From Desulfoferula mesophila (GTDB lineage Bacteria > Desulfobacterota > Desulfarculia > Desulfarculales > Desulfarculaceae), in the NCBI RefSeq assembly GCF_037076455.1, contig NZ_AP028679.1, positions 1,317,501-1,381,500 of the forward strand: a stretch of 64,000 bases of DNA, in the 5' to 3' direction. The first letter of the stretch is position 1; each line of letters starts with the position of its first letter. The position numbers were made by a program, and so were the translations under genes. Of this stretch, positions 23,949 through 31,782 are shown in pieces. A model generated the notes under the pieces. The model was not told the origin of the DNA, ran no database searches, and saw only the letters and a program-made list of their open reading frames with translations.

Positions 23949-25399
23949 GTATTCAAATAACGCGCCGTATTTTGGTGGTGGACGACGAAGAGCGGGTGCG
24001 CCTGGCCGTGCAGCGGGTGCTCACCGAGGCGGGCTACGAGGTGTACCTTGCCGCCGATGGGGCCGAGGGCTTGGCCATGGTGGAAAAGCATGGCCCGGAC
24101 CTGGTGTTGGTGGATTTGATGATGCCGGTCATGGACGGCATGGAGTTCTTGGATCAGGCCCGCCGCCGCTACCCGGATCTCACCTCGGTGGTCATCACCG
24201 GCTTCGCCACCTTGGAAAAGGCGGTGGAGGCTATGAAGCAGGGGGCCGACGACTTCTTGGCCAAGCCCTTCAAGCCCCAAGACTTGCGCATGGTGGTGGA
24301 GCGGGCCTTCCGCCGGGCCGACACCCTGCAAAATATTTCCATCGAAAAAAGCCGCACCAGGGCCTTGGTGGCGGCCATGCGCAACGGGGTCCTGGTGGTG
24401 GACGCCGGGGGCGAGATCGCCCTGGTCAACCCGGTGCTGGCCAAGCTCCTGGGCAAGTCCCAGGAGGAGTTGCAGGGCCGCTCCTGCGGCGAGGCCCTGC
24501 CTTGGCCCGCGGTGTGCCAGTGCCTGGAGCAGGCCCTGCAGCCCATCCCCAGGGAGCTGACCAGCGACGATTGCCGGGGGCAGGTGAGCCTGGGCCAAGG
24601 CGACGACGCCACCTATTTCCAGGTGACCTGCGCGCCCTTTTACGACGCCCGGCGCAGGCCCATGGGCGCGGTGGCGGTGTTCGACGACATCACCGCCTGG
24701 CGCCGGCTGGACCAATACAAGAGCGAGTTCGTCTCCACCGTGGCCCATGAGATCGTCAGCCCCCTGTCCGCCGTGCTGGGGCAGTTGCAAAACCTGAACA
24801 AGGGGCTTTTGGGCCCTTTGGAGGAGCCGCAAAAGGAGCTGCTGGGCCGGGCCCGGGAGCGCCTGGAGTCCATAGCCAAGCTCAGCCGTGACCTGTTGGA
24901 CCTGTCCAAGATCGAGGCCGGGGGCATGGGCCAGGTGAGCCGGGTGCAATTGGCGCCGCTGTTCCAGGAGGCGGTGGACCAGCTCATGGGCCGGGCCCAG
25001 GCCAAGAGCCAGAGCCTGGAGCTGGAGATAGACGACAACCTGCCCGAGGTAATGGGCGTGGGCGAGGAGCTCTTGCGGGTGGCCACCAACTTGGTCAGCA
25101 ACGCGGTCAAGTACACCCCCCAGGGCGGCCGCATCCGGGTGCGGGCCGCGGGCGGCGACGGCGAAGCGGTTCTGTCGGTGCAGGACAACGGCCTGGGCAT
25201 CCCCCCCGAGGAGCAGGAGGCCATCTTCCAGCGCTTCCACCGGGTGAAAAACGCCGACACCCGCCAGATACCCGGCACCGGACTGGGCCTGGCCATCGTC
25301 AAGCGGGTGGTGGAGAGCCACGACGGCCGGCTGGAGCTGACCAGCGAGCCGGGTAAGGGTTCCACCTTTACCCTTTATCTGCCGGCAGCTCCGCAATAG
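23945..25399 (+). CDS. Receiver-PAS-histidine kinase hybrid
   Basis: 484 residues. An N-terminal receiver domain (acidic pair near 14-16, phosphoacceptor Asp57 in VLVDLMMPVMDG, Lys in FLAKPFKP) is followed by a PAS domain (about 135-255), HisKA with His268 in VAHEIVSPLSAV, and a HATPase (NLVSNAVKY, QDNGLGIP, GTGLGLAIVK). The N-terminal receiver suggests that it is itself a target of the preceding kinase, giving a two-kinase relay. GTG start at 23945 overlaps the previous stop. It is the last gene of the block. Confidence 0.9.
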   Translation: MSIQITRRILVVDDEERVRLAVQRVLTEAGYEVYLAADGAEGLAMVEKHGPDLVLVDLMMPVMDGMEFLDQARRRYPDLTSVVITGFATLEKAVEAMKQGADDFLAKPFKPQDLRMVVERAFRRADTLQNISIEKSRTRALVAAMRNGVLVVDAGGEIALVNPVLAKLLGKSQEELQGRSCGEALPWPAVCQCLEQALQPIPRELTSDDCRGQVSLGQGDDATYFQVTCAPFYDARRRPMGAVAVFDDITAWRRLDQYKSEFVSTVAHEIVSPLSAVLGQLQNLNKGLLGPLEEPQKELLGRARERLESIAKLSRDLLDLSKIEAGGMGQVSRVQLAPLFQEAVDQLMGRAQAKSQSLELEIDDNLPEVMGVGEELLRVATNLVSNAVKYTPQGGRIRVRAAGGDGEAVLSVQDNGLGIPPEEQEAIFQRFHRVKNADTRQIPGTGLGLAIVKRVVESHDGRLELTSEPGKGSTFTLYLPAAPQ

Positions 25400-25408
25400 A
25401 CCGGCGCG

Positions 25409-25532
25409 TCCGGCTGCGCCAGCCACCGGTATACTGCGTTGCTGGCTTCGCTCAAGCCTCGACGTAGGTTTCCCTACGCCTGCGGCTCTCGCTCGCCAGG
25501 CGCCTTGTCTCCCGGCGGCTGGCTGTGCCGGA
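25409..25532. repeat. REP-like palindromic element (copy A)
   Basis: Outer arms 25409-25424 and 25517-25532 pair at 13 of 16 positions, with the mismatches clustered in the middle. An inner hairpin, CGTAGG/CCTACG with a short loop, lies near 25462-25478. It shares the words CTGCGTTGC (25434-25442) and GGCTGTGCCG (25521-25530) and the same mismatch position with an element at 53964-54046. It sits between convergent genes, a typical site for such repeats. Confidence 0.6.
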
Positions 25533-25636
25533 CTTAATCAGAAACCAGCTGACGTGGCGGGGCTGAAGCCTTATCTATGCGGACAGAATAATTCCTGATT
25601 GATCGGTTTCCCGGCGGGTACTACCTGAAAATCCCC

Positions 25637-26440
25637 CTAGGTATCATGGGTGAGTGCAATCTTCTCCAGCATGGTAACCAGCCCCACCCCCAGGGTGTAG
25701 ATGCTCTCAATGGGCAGGTTGTCGGTGGCCGTGGCGTCAAAGCACAGGTTCAAGGTGGATTCCATACCGTCTTCCGGGGGCCAGTAGCGGATCAGCAGGG
25801 GCAGCTTGGGCAAGGGCCATAGCACCACCCTCAGCTCTGCCGAGCCTTCCTCCTCCACCGCCTGGGCCCCGAAGATGTCGATGACCCACTCCATCAGGTC
25901 GCGGTGCTCGTCGATCACCTTTTGCAGCGGCTTTTCGCAACGCTGGCCGAACAGCCGATGCCAATCCTCGCCCCCGGGTAGTTCCCGCAGCAGCTTCCAG
26001 CGCCCCAGCGGGTCCTTGCCTTGGCCCAGGCTCACGTAATTGAGCATGGGCTCGGCCAGCCAGGCGTTGACGTGGCACTGGGAAGCCAGGGAGCCGTCCG
26101 GATCCACGGTGAAATCCTTGCCCAGACACTTGAGCACCAGGCGCTTGCCGTTGTGGGTGCAGCCCAGCTGGCCTGCCTTGGCGGCCAGATCCACCGCGGC
26201 CACCCTGGCCTTGAGCGGGGCCATGGCCCGGGTCAGCTCTTCCTGGGGGTCGGCAGCCTGGCCCAGCTCTCGGGCCAATTCTTCGCGCACCTGGGGGGCC
26301 AGGTCCGGGCAGGCGCTCAGGAGCTTTTGCCCCCGCATGGCCGCGGCGGCAAAGGCCAGGCAGGCGGCCATGCCGCATTTCTTGCAATTGGTCTGGGGCA
26401 GATGCTTGTAGAGGTCCAGATAGCTCTTGAGGGGGGACAT
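25637..26440 (-). CDS. Fe-S cluster domain / DUF3786 protein
   Basis: 267 residues. The N-terminal 4Fe-4S motif is Cys19-x2-Cys22-x4-Cys27-x16-Cys44 (the domain found in RnfB and the corrinoid Fe-S protein). A DUF3786-like region follows (about 85-265), with GKDFTVDPDGSLASQCHVNAW and a WPPEDGMESTLNLCFDATA segment. Such two-part proteins occur in anaerobes with C1 and corrinoid chemistry, but the function is unknown. It is the last of three minus-strand genes, 91 bp after the LuxR-type regulator gene; that gap holds a perfect 16-bp dyad. Confidence 0.82.
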   Translation of the reverse strand: MSPLKSYLDLYKHLPQTNCKKCGMAACLAFAAAAMRGQKLLSACPDLAPQVREELARELGQAADPQEELTRAMAPLKARVAAVDLAAKAGQLGCTHNGKRLVLKCLGKDFTVDPDGSLASQCHVNAWLAEPMLNYVSLGQGKDPLGRWKLLRELPGGEDWHRLFGQRCEKPLQKVIDEHRDLMEWVIDIFGAQAVEEEGSAELRVVLWPLPKLPLLIRYWPPEDGMESTLNLCFDATATDNLPIESIYTLGVGLVTMLEKIALTHDT

Positions 26441-26507
26441 GCCAATTCGCTCCCTGTTTGGCGCCGTGATCCTGGCTTAAGCCTACTACCAACCAGGGAC
26501 CAGTGAA

Positions 26508-26523
26508 TCACCCGAACGGGTGA
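26508..26523. promoter_or_regulatory. Perfect 16-bp dyad, candidate operator
   Basis: TCACCCG (26508-26514), two bases, then CGGGTGA (26517-26523). It lies between the LuxR-type regulator gene and the DUF3786 gene, both on the minus strand, so it could be an operator for that regulator. A second palindrome, GGCTTAAGCC (26474-26483), is nearer the DUF3786 start. No strong -35/-10 pair is visible. Confidence 0.35.
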
Positions 26524-26531
26524 CACGCTTT

Positions 26532-27206
26532 TTAGACCAATCCCTGCCTGGCGGCCCACACTGCCGCTTGCGCCCGGTCGTTGACCCCCAGCTTGTTGAA
26601 GATGTTACCCACGTGACGCTTCACCGTGTTCTGGCTGATGCCCAGCACCTTGGCGATACTGGGCTTGGACAAACCCTGGGCCACCAGGCGCAGCACCTCC
26701 AGCTCCCGTTTGGTCAGGGAGGCGTCCCCCTGGGGCTGAAAGGGCAGCTCGCCCAACTGGAACCGGTTCATCTCTTCCAGGGAGCGCTCCAGGGTCAACA
26801 CCTCGTCTTCCAGGCGGGACTGGCGTTTTTTGCGGTGGGTGATGTCAAAGCTGATGCGGGCGGCAAAGGCCACCGCTCCCCGGCGGTCCAGGATGGGATA
26901 GGCCCTGGCCTCGCGCCATATCTCCCGGCCCTCGCTGGTGAGCATATGGCGCTCAACCGCCTGGGGCCGGCCTTGGGCGAACATGGGTTTCACCGGACAG
27001 GCGCGGGTGCAGGGGGTGTCGCGCCCCGCGAATATCTGATAGCAGAAGTGGCCCACAGCCTCGCTTTCGGACCCCGGGGTCTCCATGAGGGGCTCCTTGC
27101 ACCAGATCACCCGATAATCGCGGTCCACGATCATCAGCGAATCACCCAAATTGGCCAGGATTTCCCAGGCGGTAAGGGCTGGGGCGGAGCTTGGTCTGGG
27201 GCTCAC
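26532..27206 (-). CDS. PAS-LuxR transcriptional regulator
   Basis: 224 residues. The N-terminal PAS domain (about 10-125) includes GHFCYQIFAGRDTPCTRACP, a four-Cys motif shared in outline with the histidine kinase at 22395-23948. A short coiled linker and a LuxR/GerE helix-turn-helix follow (about 160-220: LTKRELEVLRLVAQGLSKPS, then NTVKRHVGNIFNKLGVNDR). GTG 27206 is chosen because AAAGGAG stands just upstream; the frame stays open for 250 further codons but only as low-complexity Gly/Arg sequence antisense-like to the TVP38 gene. It probably controls a neighbouring gene. Confidence 0.87.
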   Translation of the reverse strand: MSPRPSSAPALTAWEILANLGDSLMIVDRDYRVIWCKEPLMETPGSESEAVGHFCYQIFAGRDTPCTRACPVKPMFAQGRPQAVERHMLTSEGREIWREARAYPILDRRGAVAFAARISFDITHRKKRQSRLEDEVLTLERSLEEMNRFQLGELPFQPQGDASLTKRELEVLRLVAQGLSKPSIAKVLGISQNTVKRHVGNIFNKLGVNDRAQAAVWAARQGLV

Positions 27207-27292
27207 CGGGGTCTCCTTTCGGGCCTGGCAAGGATGTCCGGGCCTTGGTTGTTTATGGCACGGCGCGGGCCCGGCATCAAGAATAAGCGGGT

Positions 27293-28027
27293 TTAGGCCA
27301 GGGGGTGGCGTGCGCGCGTGTGCAGACGCCTGCACAACCAAACCGCCAGGCCGAGGGCCAGAAGCGCTCCCCCGGCCACGGCGAAGTGCTCCAAGTCGGG
27401 CTCGCGCCAGATGTGGCCTAGGCGATGGGCGAACACGGTGATGGCCAGAACCACCGGGATCATGCCCAAGAGGGTTCCCACGGCGAAGCATCCTAGACGG
27501 AAGCGCGAAGCGCCCGCCACCAGGTTGATCAGGGTGAAGGGGGCCACCGGCAAAAGGCGCAGGACGACGATGGTGGCCACCCCGTGGTCGGCCAATTCGC
27601 TGCTCAACCGGCCGGCCTTGCCGCCGGAAAACCTGTCCAAGGTATAATGGCCGGCGACCAATCCCAGGCCATAGGCCGCCAGGGCGCTGGACAGGGCCCC
27701 GCCCAAGGCGTAGACCGCGCCCAGCCAGGGGCCGAAGATCATACCCATGGCCCCGATGAGCAAAACCACCGGCAGCATCACCAGGCCGCCCACGAAAAAA
27801 ACCGCCAGGGCGGCCAGGGGAGCCAGGGGCAACTCGCGCATGGCGGCGGCCCAGCGCTCCAGGCTTTGCTCGTCCAGCATGCCGCTCAACGGCCCCCACC
27901 GCCAAAAGGCGCAAAGGGCCAGCAGCGCGGCGGGAAAAATGGCCGCTTTGAGCCACTTGACGTGGCCGGACGGAGCCGGGGGGTATGGCGGGTGCTGTGA
28001 ATGAGTCGCGACGCCTTGATCAGCCAT
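27293..28027 (-). CDS. TVP38/TMEM64 (VTT-domain) family membrane protein
   Basis: 244 residues with about six hydrophobic segments. Family features are the LPVVLLIGAMGMIFGPWLGAVYA re-entrant region, GLVAGHYTLDRF and LRLLPVAPFTLINLVAGASR. VTT/DedA-type proteins are linked to lipid scrambling and membrane homeostasis; a precise role here is unknown. The C-terminus is basic. It is divergent from the metal-transporter gene at 28202 and upstream of the PAS-LuxR gene (86 bp gap). Confidence 0.87.
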   Translation of the reverse strand: MADQGVATHSQHPPYPPAPSGHVKWLKAAIFPAALLALCAFWRWGPLSGMLDEQSLERWAAAMRELPLAPLAALAVFFVGGLVMLPVVLLIGAMGMIFGPWLGAVYALGGALSSALAAYGLGLVAGHYTLDRFSGGKAGRLSSELADHGVATIVVLRLLPVAPFTLINLVAGASRFRLGCFAVGTLLGMIPVVLAITVFAHRLGHIWREPDLEHFAVAGGALLALGLAVWLCRRLHTRARHPLA

Positions 28028-28201
28028 GCCTGTTCACTCCAGGATTGCTCCGCTCAAACCGGGCCAAGCATAGCAATTATCAGGGCCGCTGAATAGGCCG
28101 TTGTGCCTTGGGGCCGCTGAAAGCGCCGCGCCCGCTGGGCCGCCTCCCTGGCCGCCGGAGCGGGTTGATGGTACCCTTGCCGCCGAAAGTGGAGGACGCC
28201 C

Positions 28202-28987
28202 ATGGAATTACAGGTGCTATTGGGAACCGCCCTGTCGATCGGCTTCATACACACGCTCATCGGGCCGGATCATTATTTGCCGTTCATCCTCATCGGACGG
28301 GCCCGGGGGTGGTCCCTCGGCAAGGTGATCCACCTCACCTTTTGGTGCGGCATCGGCCACGTGCTGAGCTCCGTGGTCCTGGGGGTGCTGGGGGTGGCTT
28401 TGGGCGTCGCGGTGGGCCTGTTGGAAGGCGTGGAAACCCTGCGCGGCGACATCGCCTCCTGGCTGCTCATCGGCTTCGGGGTGGCCTACGCCGCCTGGGG
28501 CTTGCGCCTGGGCCTGCGCTCCAGCGAGCACCAGCATCCCCACCCCCATCCCCACGAGCACCCCCACGAGGCCGATCCGGACCCGGGGCATCCCCACGAG
28601 AGCGACCACGGCCACGGCCACGACCCCGCGCAGGTGCACACCCACCAGCACCAGCACTCCCACAGCCATCTGGGCCGCCACGTGCACCTGCACGGCGACC
28701 CCAAGACGGTGACTCCCTGGGCCCTGTTCATCATCTTCGTGCTGGGGCCCTGCGAACCGCTGATCCCCCTGCTGATGTACCCGGCCGCCCAGGGTTCCTG
28801 GTGGGACCTGCTGTGGGTCACCTGCGCCTTCGGGGTGGTCACCGTGGGCACCATGGTGGCGGTGGTGTTTTTGATCTCCAAGGGCCTGCTGCACCTGGAC
28901 CTGGGCTGGATGGAGCGCTACGTGCACGCCCTGGCCGGGGTGATCATCGCCCTGTCGGGCCTGTCCATCAAGCTCCTGGGTCTGTAG
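28202..28987 (+). CDS. NicO/UreH-like metal transporter with His-rich loop
   Basis: 261 residues with about six membrane segments. The first segment ends in LIGPDHYLPFIL, matching the HxxxGPDH-type metal motif of nickel/cobalt transporters of the NicO/RcnA and UreH groups; FVLGPCEPLIPLL is a second family-like motif. Between them lies a loop (about residues 109-165) with very many His (for example EHQHPHPHPHEHPHEADP), which should bind Ni2+, Co2+ or Zn2+. Direction (uptake or efflux) cannot be read. It converges with, and overlaps by 20 bp, a nickel-enzyme-like gene (larA). Confidence 0.78.
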   Translation: MELQVLLGTALSIGFIHTLIGPDHYLPFILIGRARGWSLGKVIHLTFWCGIGHVLSSVVLGVLGVALGVAVGLLEGVETLRGDIASWLLIGFGVAYAAWGLRLGLRSSEHQHPHPHPHEHPHEADPDPGHPHESDHGHGHDPAQVHTHQHQHSHSHLGRHVHLHGDPKTVTPWALFIIFVLGPCEPLIPLLMYPAAQGSWWDLLWVTCAFGVVTVGTMVAVVFLISKGLLHLDLGWMERYVHALAGVIIALSGLSIKLLGL

Positions 28988-30251
28988 TCCCACCGCCCAG
29001 CAAGGGGTTCAGATAGGGGCCCTCGGGCATCACCGCCACCCGGCGGTGGGAAGCGCACAGCTCGCCTACCGTGGCCGGCAGATCCTCCACCCACTCCAGG
29101 CCAAAGGAACGGGCCTCCTCGGCCGTTAGGCCGGGGGCGTAGACCAGCACTCGCCCCGGATGTTCCATGCACTGGAAATAGGCCTGGGCTCCCCATTGGT
29201 CGATGACGAAGTTGGCCGGATCGGCGTGACGCTCCTTGAATCCCTGGAGCGTGCCGCACGCGCGCACCATGCGGCAAAATTCCTCGCCACCCAGTCCCTG
29301 GGCGCAATTGGTCACCCACAGCACCGTGCCGCCGGGCCAGACGATGCCCCTGGCCGCCAACAGGCCCTTGGAGGCCTGGTACAGGGTTTCGTCCAGGGGA
29401 TGGCCCCCTCCGCTGGTGATCACCAGGTCAAAGGGCTCGTCCACCGACACCACCGTATGGCTGGCGGCCAGGGCGCAGCCCAAATGGTGGGCCTGGGGAA
29501 AGCTCCCGGCGAACACCCCCAAAAGACGGCGGCTACGGTCTATGACCACGTTGAGCATGAAGTCCAGGCCCGCGGCCCGGGCCACCCGGCCCACCTGCTC
29601 CTGAAAGGGGTTGTCGGCCAGCACCCCAGCCCGCAGGCCGGGGTGGGCGATCATGCGGTAGGAGTGCATGAAGTGCATGGTCTTGAGGGCCGATATGCCC
29701 GGCAGGATCGACTTGCCTCCCCCGGAGTAGCCGGCAAAGGGGTGGGGCTCGATGAGCCCGGTGACTATTTTCAGCTCGGCCGCCAAATAACGCCGGTTCA
29801 CCGCGATGGGCTGGCCTTCGATGGTGTCCACCACCTCCAGGGAGGCATCGTCGCGGCAGTCGTGGTTTACCACCGGCCAGGCGGCGGCTATCTCCGGCCC
29901 CAGCAGCTCCTCCAGCTCGGTTCCCAGATTGGGCCGGTGCATGCCCGTGGCGATAAGCAGGGTGATGCCCTCGCGGGGCACCCCGGCGGCCAGCAAAGTC
30001 TCCAGCAGGGGAGGCAGCAGCAGGCGGTTGGGCACCGGGCGGGTTATGTCGCTGATCACCACGCAGGCGCTTTTCTTGCCTCGGGCAAGCTCGGTCAGGG
30101 GCGGCCCGCTCTGGGGACTGGCCAAGGCCCCGGCCACCTCGGCGGCCGGGTCGGCCAGGACGGGCAGCTCCCGCCCGGAGAGTAAATGGACGCCCCCCGG
30201 CAACTCCAGGGTGATTTCGTGGCGGCCGCAGGGTATGGCAACGCTGGGCAT
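28968..30251 (-). CDS. larA: LarA-like nickel-pincer racemase (DUF2088 family)
   Basis: 427 residues, the LarA length. The four residues that hold the nickel-pincer cofactor in Lactiplantibacillus LarA (His108, His174, Lys184, His200) are matched by His105 (ATGMHRP), His170 and Lys180 (EPHPFAGYSGGGK) and His196 (TMHFMH), with near-identical spacing. Expected activity: racemisation or epimerisation of a 2-hydroxy acid; the exact substrate is unknown. ATG 30251 is chosen (GGGAGGGA just upstream). The cofactor-making genes larB, larC and larE are not in the window. Confidence 0.87.
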   Translation of the reverse strand: MPSVAIPCGRHEITLELPGGVHLLSGRELPVLADPAAEVAGALASPQSGPPLTELARGKKSACVVISDITRPVPNRLLLPPLLETLLAAGVPREGITLLIATGMHRPNLGTELEELLGPEIAAAWPVVNHDCRDDASLEVVDTIEGQPIAVNRRYLAAELKIVTGLIEPHPFAGYSGGGKSILPGISALKTMHFMHSYRMIAHPGLRAGVLADNPFQEQVGRVARAAGLDFMLNVVIDRSRRLLGVFAGSFPQAHHLGCALAASHTVVSVDEPFDLVITSGGGHPLDETLYQASKGLLAARGIVWPGGTVLWVTNCAQGLGGEEFCRMVRACGTLQGFKERHADPANFVIDQWGAQAYFQCMEHPGRVLVYAPGLTAEEARSFGLEWVEDLPATVGELCASHRRVAVMPEGPYLNPLLGGGTTDPGA

Positions 30252-30469
30252 GATCCCTCCCTCTGGGTATTTGGCTCTACTATAAACCAGGAATGCGATT
30301 AGTGCCCAGGTCACTACAACACTGGAACCAGAGGCCTAAAAGAGTTATGCTTGGGCCGGTTGCCCTTACAGATTTTTCATCCCGGCATCAACACCCAGCG
30401 CCAACCTCGCTTGGGGGCGCCTGCCTCCGGCCGTAGCCGATACTTAATAAACGGGAAGGGGAGTGACAT

Positions 30470-31684
30470 ATGAGGAACAAACTTTGGCTGCTGCTGGCCC
30501 TGGTGGCCGCCTTGGGCCTGGTTTTGGGAGCCGGCCCGGCCATGGCCAAAACCATCAAAATCGGCCTCCTCGACTGCTACAGCGGTCCGCCCAGCACCTA
30601 TACCAACGACGTGCGCGACGCCTTCAAGATGCACATGGACAAGGTGAACGCCAAGGGCGGCATCTGGGGCAACAAGTTCGAGGTCATCACCCGCGACACC
30701 AAGTTCAAGGTGGACCTGGGGCTGAGCCAGGCCAAGGAACTGATCATGCGCGAGGAGGTGTCCATGCTGGTGGGCACCATCAACAGCGCCCTGGCCCTGG
30801 CCCTGGCCGACCTCTGCCAGAAGGAGAAGATCCCCTTCTTCGCCACCTTCAGCAAGAGCGCCAAGATCAGCGGCGAAAAGGGTAACCGCTACGTTTTCCA
30901 GATCACCGAGAACACCGCCATGGTGGGCAAGGCCGCCGGGGCGGCCCTGGCCAAGAAGCCCTATATCAAGTATTGGATCGCGGGTGACGACTATGAGTAC
31001 GGCCACGCCGTGGGCGAGGGCGTATGGAAGCAGCTCAAGAAGCTCAAGCCCGAGGTGCAGCTGTTGGGCCAAAGCTGGTGGAAGGTGGGCGAGCCCGACT
31101 TCACCCCCTACATCACCGCCATCTTGGCCGCCAAGCCCGACGCGGTGATCATCGCCACCGGCGGCCGCGACTGCGTGCCCTTCCTCAAGGCCGCCCAGGC
31201 CACCGGCTTCAACAAGAAGGTCCCCTTCTTCATGCACACCGCGGCCGAGCTGGCCACCCTGCGTCCCGTGGGCAAGAACGCCCCCGAGGGCGTGCTGGGC
31301 ACCAGCAACTACTTCTTCTATTATCCCGACAGCGCGGCCAACAAGGCCTTTGTCAAGGAGTTCCAGGACGTCTATCACCGCCTGCCCACCGTGGGCGCGC
31401 TCTATGGCTACATCACCGCCCAGCTCATCACCCAGGCCTACCAGAAGACCAAGAGCCTGGACACCGAGAAGTTCATCGACGCGGTGGAGAACGCCACCGT
31501 GCAGACTCCGGTGGGGCCGGTGCAGCTTAGGGCCGAGGATCACCAGGCCCTGCTGCCCATGTACATGGGCGTTACCAAGAAGTCCAACCAGTACGACTTC
31601 CTGGTGGCCCACGACATCGTGACCATTCCCCCCGCCGAGGCCGCGCCCGACCTGGACGAGATCATGAAGGCCCGGGGCAAGTAA
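30470..31684 (+). CDS. Branched-chain-type ABC transporter substrate-binding protein (operon 2)
   Basis: 404 residues. The signal peptide is about 1-25 (MRNKLWLLLALVAALGLVLG, cleavage after AMA). The mature start IKIGLLDCYSGPPSTYTNDV differs clearly from the operon 1 protein, and the body (SWWKVGEPDFTPYITAILAA, IIATGGRDCVPFLKAAQATG) is of the LivK-like type I fold. GGGAAGGGGAG precedes the ATG. The 218 bp upstream hold no promoter I can support. The ligand is unknown; no enzyme gene is attached to this transporter. Confidence 0.93.
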   Translation: MRNKLWLLLALVAALGLVLGAGPAMAKTIKIGLLDCYSGPPSTYTNDVRDAFKMHMDKVNAKGGIWGNKFEVITRDTKFKVDLGLSQAKELIMREEVSMLVGTINSALALALADLCQKEKIPFFATFSKSAKISGEKGNRYVFQITENTAMVGKAAGAALAKKPYIKYWIAGDDYEYGHAVGEGVWKQLKKLKPEVQLLGQSWWKVGEPDFTPYITAILAAKPDAVIIATGGRDCVPFLKAAQATGFNKKVPFFMHTAAELATLRPVGKNAPEGVLGTSNYFFYYPDSAANKAFVKEFQDVYHRLPTVGALYGYITAQLITQAYQKTKSLDTEKFIDAVENATVQTPVGPVQLRAEDHQALLPMYMGVTKKSNQYDFLVAHDIVTIPPAEAAPDLDEIMKARGK

Positions 31685-31707
31685 TCCACTCCGTTTCGCA
31701 GCCATAT

Positions 31708-31743
31708 CCCGGCGGGCTGGGCAACCACGCCCCGCCCGCCGGG
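31708..31743 (+). other. GC hairpin after binding-protein gene of operon 2
   Basis: CCCGGCGGGC (31708-31717) pairs with GCCCGCCGGG (31734-31743) around a 16-nt loop, followed by a T-rich stretch (about 31745-31762). It could act as a partial terminator or an mRNA-stabilising end between the binding-protein and permease genes. Confidence 0.55.
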
Positions 31744-31782
31744 GTCTAATCTTCTTTTTCGCTTGCTCCTCACGAGGTTTCC

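Noticed and set aside
27207-27956. N-terminal extension of the PAS-LuxR gene by about 250 codons
   Set aside because: The extension is Gly/Arg low-complexity sequence out of frame with the TVP38 gene on the same strand; a GTG with a good ribosome site starts the PAS domain.
28515-28690. CAC/CAT-rich stretch as a tandem DNA repeat
   Set aside because: It encodes the His-rich loop of the transporter; period and unit are irregular.
28108-29016. Alternative plus-strand frame over the NicO-like gene
   Set aside because: It is Pro/Arg/Gly-rich and without membrane segments; the frame 28202-28987 gives a coherent membrane protein with metal motifs.
30252-30469. Sigma-54 or sigma-70 promoter before transport operon 2
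   Set aside because: No GG-N10-GC with flanking match and no -35/-10 pair at proper spacing was found, although a promoter must exist here or upstream.
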